From NCBI GenBank assembly GCA_964539235.1, contig CAZIIK010000090.1, positions 1 through 8,278 on the forward strand: a stretch of DNA of 8,278 nt, written 5' to 3'. Below the pieces are notes generated by a model, which saw nothing but the letters and a program-made list of their open reading frames with translations, searched no databases and was not told the origin of the DNA. Numbering within the stretch: the stretch's first letter is position 1; each line of letters starts with the position of its first letter. A program made the translations under genes and the position numbers. Shown here piece by piece: positions 7,547-8,278 of this stretch. The DNA is from CAZIIK01 sp964539235 (GTDB taxonomy: Bacteria; Pseudomonadota; Gammaproteobacteria; Francisellales; CACEW01).

Positions 7547-7824
7547 CCCAGACTTTATCTGCGAAAGAAAAACGCAACCTTAAGGCCGCCGCACATAGCC
7601 TGAAGCCTGTGATCATGATTGGCGACAAAGGCATCACCGCGGGATTAATTGCTGAAACAGACAGCAGTCTCGAACATCACGAACTGCTGAAAGTCAAAAT
7701 CGCGCATAATGAAAAAGCCTTACGCCAGGAATTGATCGACGAACTCTGCCAACAAACCGAGGCCACATTGATCAATATGATGGGCAAAATTGCGATTATC
7801 TATCGCCAACGGACACAAGATTAA
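7543..7824 (+). CDS. yhbY: YhbY/CRS1-type RNA-binding ribosome assembly factor
   Basis: This 93-residue protein closely matches E. coli YhbY (97 residues), a CRM-domain protein that associates with pre-50S ribosomal particles. Visible hallmarks are the N-terminal helix (SAKEKRNLKAAAHSLKPV, residues 6-23), the GxxG RNA-binding loop GDKG (27-30), the conserved HHELLKVKI strand (45-53) and the closing strand GKIAIIYR (81-88). The domain fills the entire protein and looks intact. The gene begins inside the tolC stop codon (ATGA overlap) and has no obvious Shine-Dalgarno. Its translation is therefore probably coupled to tolC, an unusual pairing of an envelope channel with a ribosome factor. It is the last gene of the rightward unit before AT-rich accessory DNA. 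Confidence 0.95.
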   Translation: MTQTLSAKEKRNLKAAAHSLKPVIMIGDKGITAGLIAETDSSLEHHELLKVKIAHNEKALRQELIDELCQQTEATLINMMGKIAIIYRQRTQD

Positions 7825-7842
7825 TAAAACCCAACGTACCTT

Positions 7843-7917
7843 TTAGATTGAATTATTTTACAAAATCTAATTAGACTTCAAAAATCTAATTAGATTTTGT
7901 AAAATAATTCAATCTAA
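7843..7917. repeat. 75-bp AT-rich element with perfect 33-bp inverted repeat
   Basis: The arm at 7843-7875 is the exact reverse complement of the arm at 7885-7917, with a 9-nt loop (CTTCAAAAA, 7876-7884). Only 5 of 33 positions per arm are G or C. The arms themselves contain the palindrome TCTAATTAGA (7866-7875 and 7885-7894). The heptamer AATCTAA occurs directly at 7864-7870, 7883-7889 and 7911-7917, and inverted at 7843-7849 and 7890-7896. Several alternative folds are possible. It could be a terminator for the yhbY unit (the plus-strand transcript continues only with TTT), a miniature mobile or REP-like element, or an operator array for the next gene. No clear target duplication flanks it. 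The perfect pairing is directly visible; the function is not. Confidence 0.9.
7877..7905 (+). promoter_or_regulatory. Candidate promoter for the ATPase gene inside the palindrome
   Basis: TTCAAA (7877-7882) and TAAAAT (7900-7905), separated by 17 bases, match the sigma-70 consensus at 4/6 and 5/6 positions. Transcription would start near 7912, about 23 bases before the ATPase ATG. Such matches are easily found by chance in AT-rich DNA. Confidence 0.3.
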
Positions 7918-7934
7918 TTTATCAAGTCCTTAGC

Positions 7935-8261
7935 ATGTCACAAAATTTATGGCACTTCCCACGCACAGTACTGGCCCAACAAATCATAGGCATGTTCGAT
8001 AGTGGCTTATCGAATGCCCTGACATTTTTTGCTCCCAGAAGAATGGGAAAGACTGAATTCCTGTTAAAAGACATCAAACCTTATGCTGAAAAACAGCATT
8101 GGCAGACCTTCTATTTTAGTTTCTTAGAGCCTGTCCTAAAAAGGGTATTTTTCTTGTTATGCATTCAAACAGATGCGGATTTTTGGGATGTGCAGTGTCA
8201 TAATACCTATTTGTCACGTGATATGCAGCACACAAGCCATGGAAAAGGTATACCCGAGTGA
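7935..8261 (+). pseudogene. P-loop ATPase gene, 5' fragment interrupted by an insertion sequence
   Basis: The first 64 codons (to 8126) encode the start of an AAA/STAND-like ATPase. A short N-terminal segment (LWHFPRTVLAQQIIGMFDSG) is followed by strand-loop ALTFFAPRRMGKTEFLL with a Walker A motif (A33-P-R-R-M-G-K39-T40), then a helix and a second strand (QTFYFSFL). This resembles uncharacterised ATP-binding proteins with APRRxGKTEFL-type P-loops; I do not know their function. From codon 65 the frame runs through what appears to be the terminal sequence of an insertion element and stops at 8259-8261. The last 44 residues (including FFLLCIQTDADFW) show no ATPase features, and no Walker B is present. 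The gene is thus very probably inactivated, its remainder lying beyond the element. No good Shine-Dalgarno precedes the ATG. Confidence 0.65.
8196..8204 (+). promoter_or_regulatory. Candidate extended -10 promoter of the transposase
   Basis: TGT-CATAAT is an extended -10 motif (TGn followed by five of six matches to TATAAT). It lies 34 bases upstream of the transposase ATG within the presumed IS end. A TGCGGA at 8174-8179 would be a weak -35 at 19 bases. Confidence 0.3.
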
Positions 8262-8278
8262 TTTGACGGATCAGCAAT
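8239..8278 (+). CDS. IS5-family transposase, N-terminal fragment cut by the window edge
   Basis: From ATG 8239 the frame reads MEKVYPSDLTDQQ and continues beyond the window. The pattern Y-P-S-D-L-T-D-x-Q is the characteristic beginning of many IS5-family (IS427/IS1031-like) transposases, which usually continue with W and a line of leucines and prolines. The catalytic DDE residues would lie outside the window. No strong Shine-Dalgarno precedes the ATG. The frame differs from the interrupted ATPase frame, whose stop codon lies inside it at 8259-8261. Confidence 0.7.
   Translation, partial: MEKVYPSDLTDQQ

Larger units (their letters stand above)
8127..8278 (+). mobile_element. Left end of an IS5-family-like insertion sequence (runs off the window)
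   Basis: A boundary is placed at GAGCCTGTCC (8127-8136). It lies directly after TTA (8124-8126), which would fit the short T-N-A or TA target duplication of IS5-family relatives. The GAGxCTGTC-type start resembles termini of this family as I recall them. The element's orientation is given by a transposase start at 8239. The ATPase reading frame loses recognisable family character at the same point. The right end, the second terminal repeat and the duplicated target are outside the window, so the exact left boundary is inferred. Confidence 0.6.

Noticed and set aside
7843..7917. CRISPR-like reading of the repeated AATCTAATTAGA units
   Set aside because: The copies are explained by one inverted repeat. 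There are no regular spacers and no cas genes.

Overview
The window looks like a chromosomal segment of a gammaproteobacterium. ParE, GpmI, the TolC-family protein and YhbY all resemble gammaproteobacterial forms; ParE in particular matches the E. coli protein over its whole length of about 630 residues. The moderately AT-leaning DNA and the order methyltransferase-tolC would suit a Legionellales-type organism, but genus cannot be fixed from this sequence.

Left half (about 1-5423, minus strand). Transcription runs right to left through gpmI (glycolytic phosphoglycerate mutase), ctpA (periplasmic S41 processing protease) and parE (topoisomerase IV subunit B). gpmI and ctpA are 9 bp apart and ctpA and parE 46 bp apart, so they probably form one unit. 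A 79-residue Arc-type ribbon-helix-helix protein follows parE after a 156-bp gap and may have its own promoter. A good intrinsic terminator at 41-79 closes this side. No toxin partner for the ribbon-helix-helix gene is visible.

Centre (5424-5500). A 77-bp divergent intergenic region separates gpmI from the rightward genes. It contains a perfect inverted repeat (CGTATG-N4-CATACG) overlapping a candidate -10 box.

Right half (5501-7824, plus strand). A PCMT-family methyltransferase lacking the usual substrate-loop serine, a TolC-family outer-membrane efflux channel and the ribosome-assembly factor YhbY form a compact operon. tolC and yhbY overlap by ATGA.

Right edge (7825-8278). The ordered core genes give way to accessory DNA. 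It begins with a 75-bp, extremely AT-rich element containing a perfect 33-bp inverted repeat. Next is the 5' end of a P-loop ATPase gene, which appears to be interrupted after codon 64 by an insertion sequence. The insertion sequence begins near 8127 and carries the first codons of an IS5-type transposase (MEKVYPSDLTDQQ...) that runs off the window.

Most of the window is ordinary housekeeping sequence. The points most worth a second look are the palindromic element with its broken ATPase neighbour, the missing envC between gpmI and ctpA, the altered active-site loop of the methyltransferase, and the tolC-yhbY coupling.
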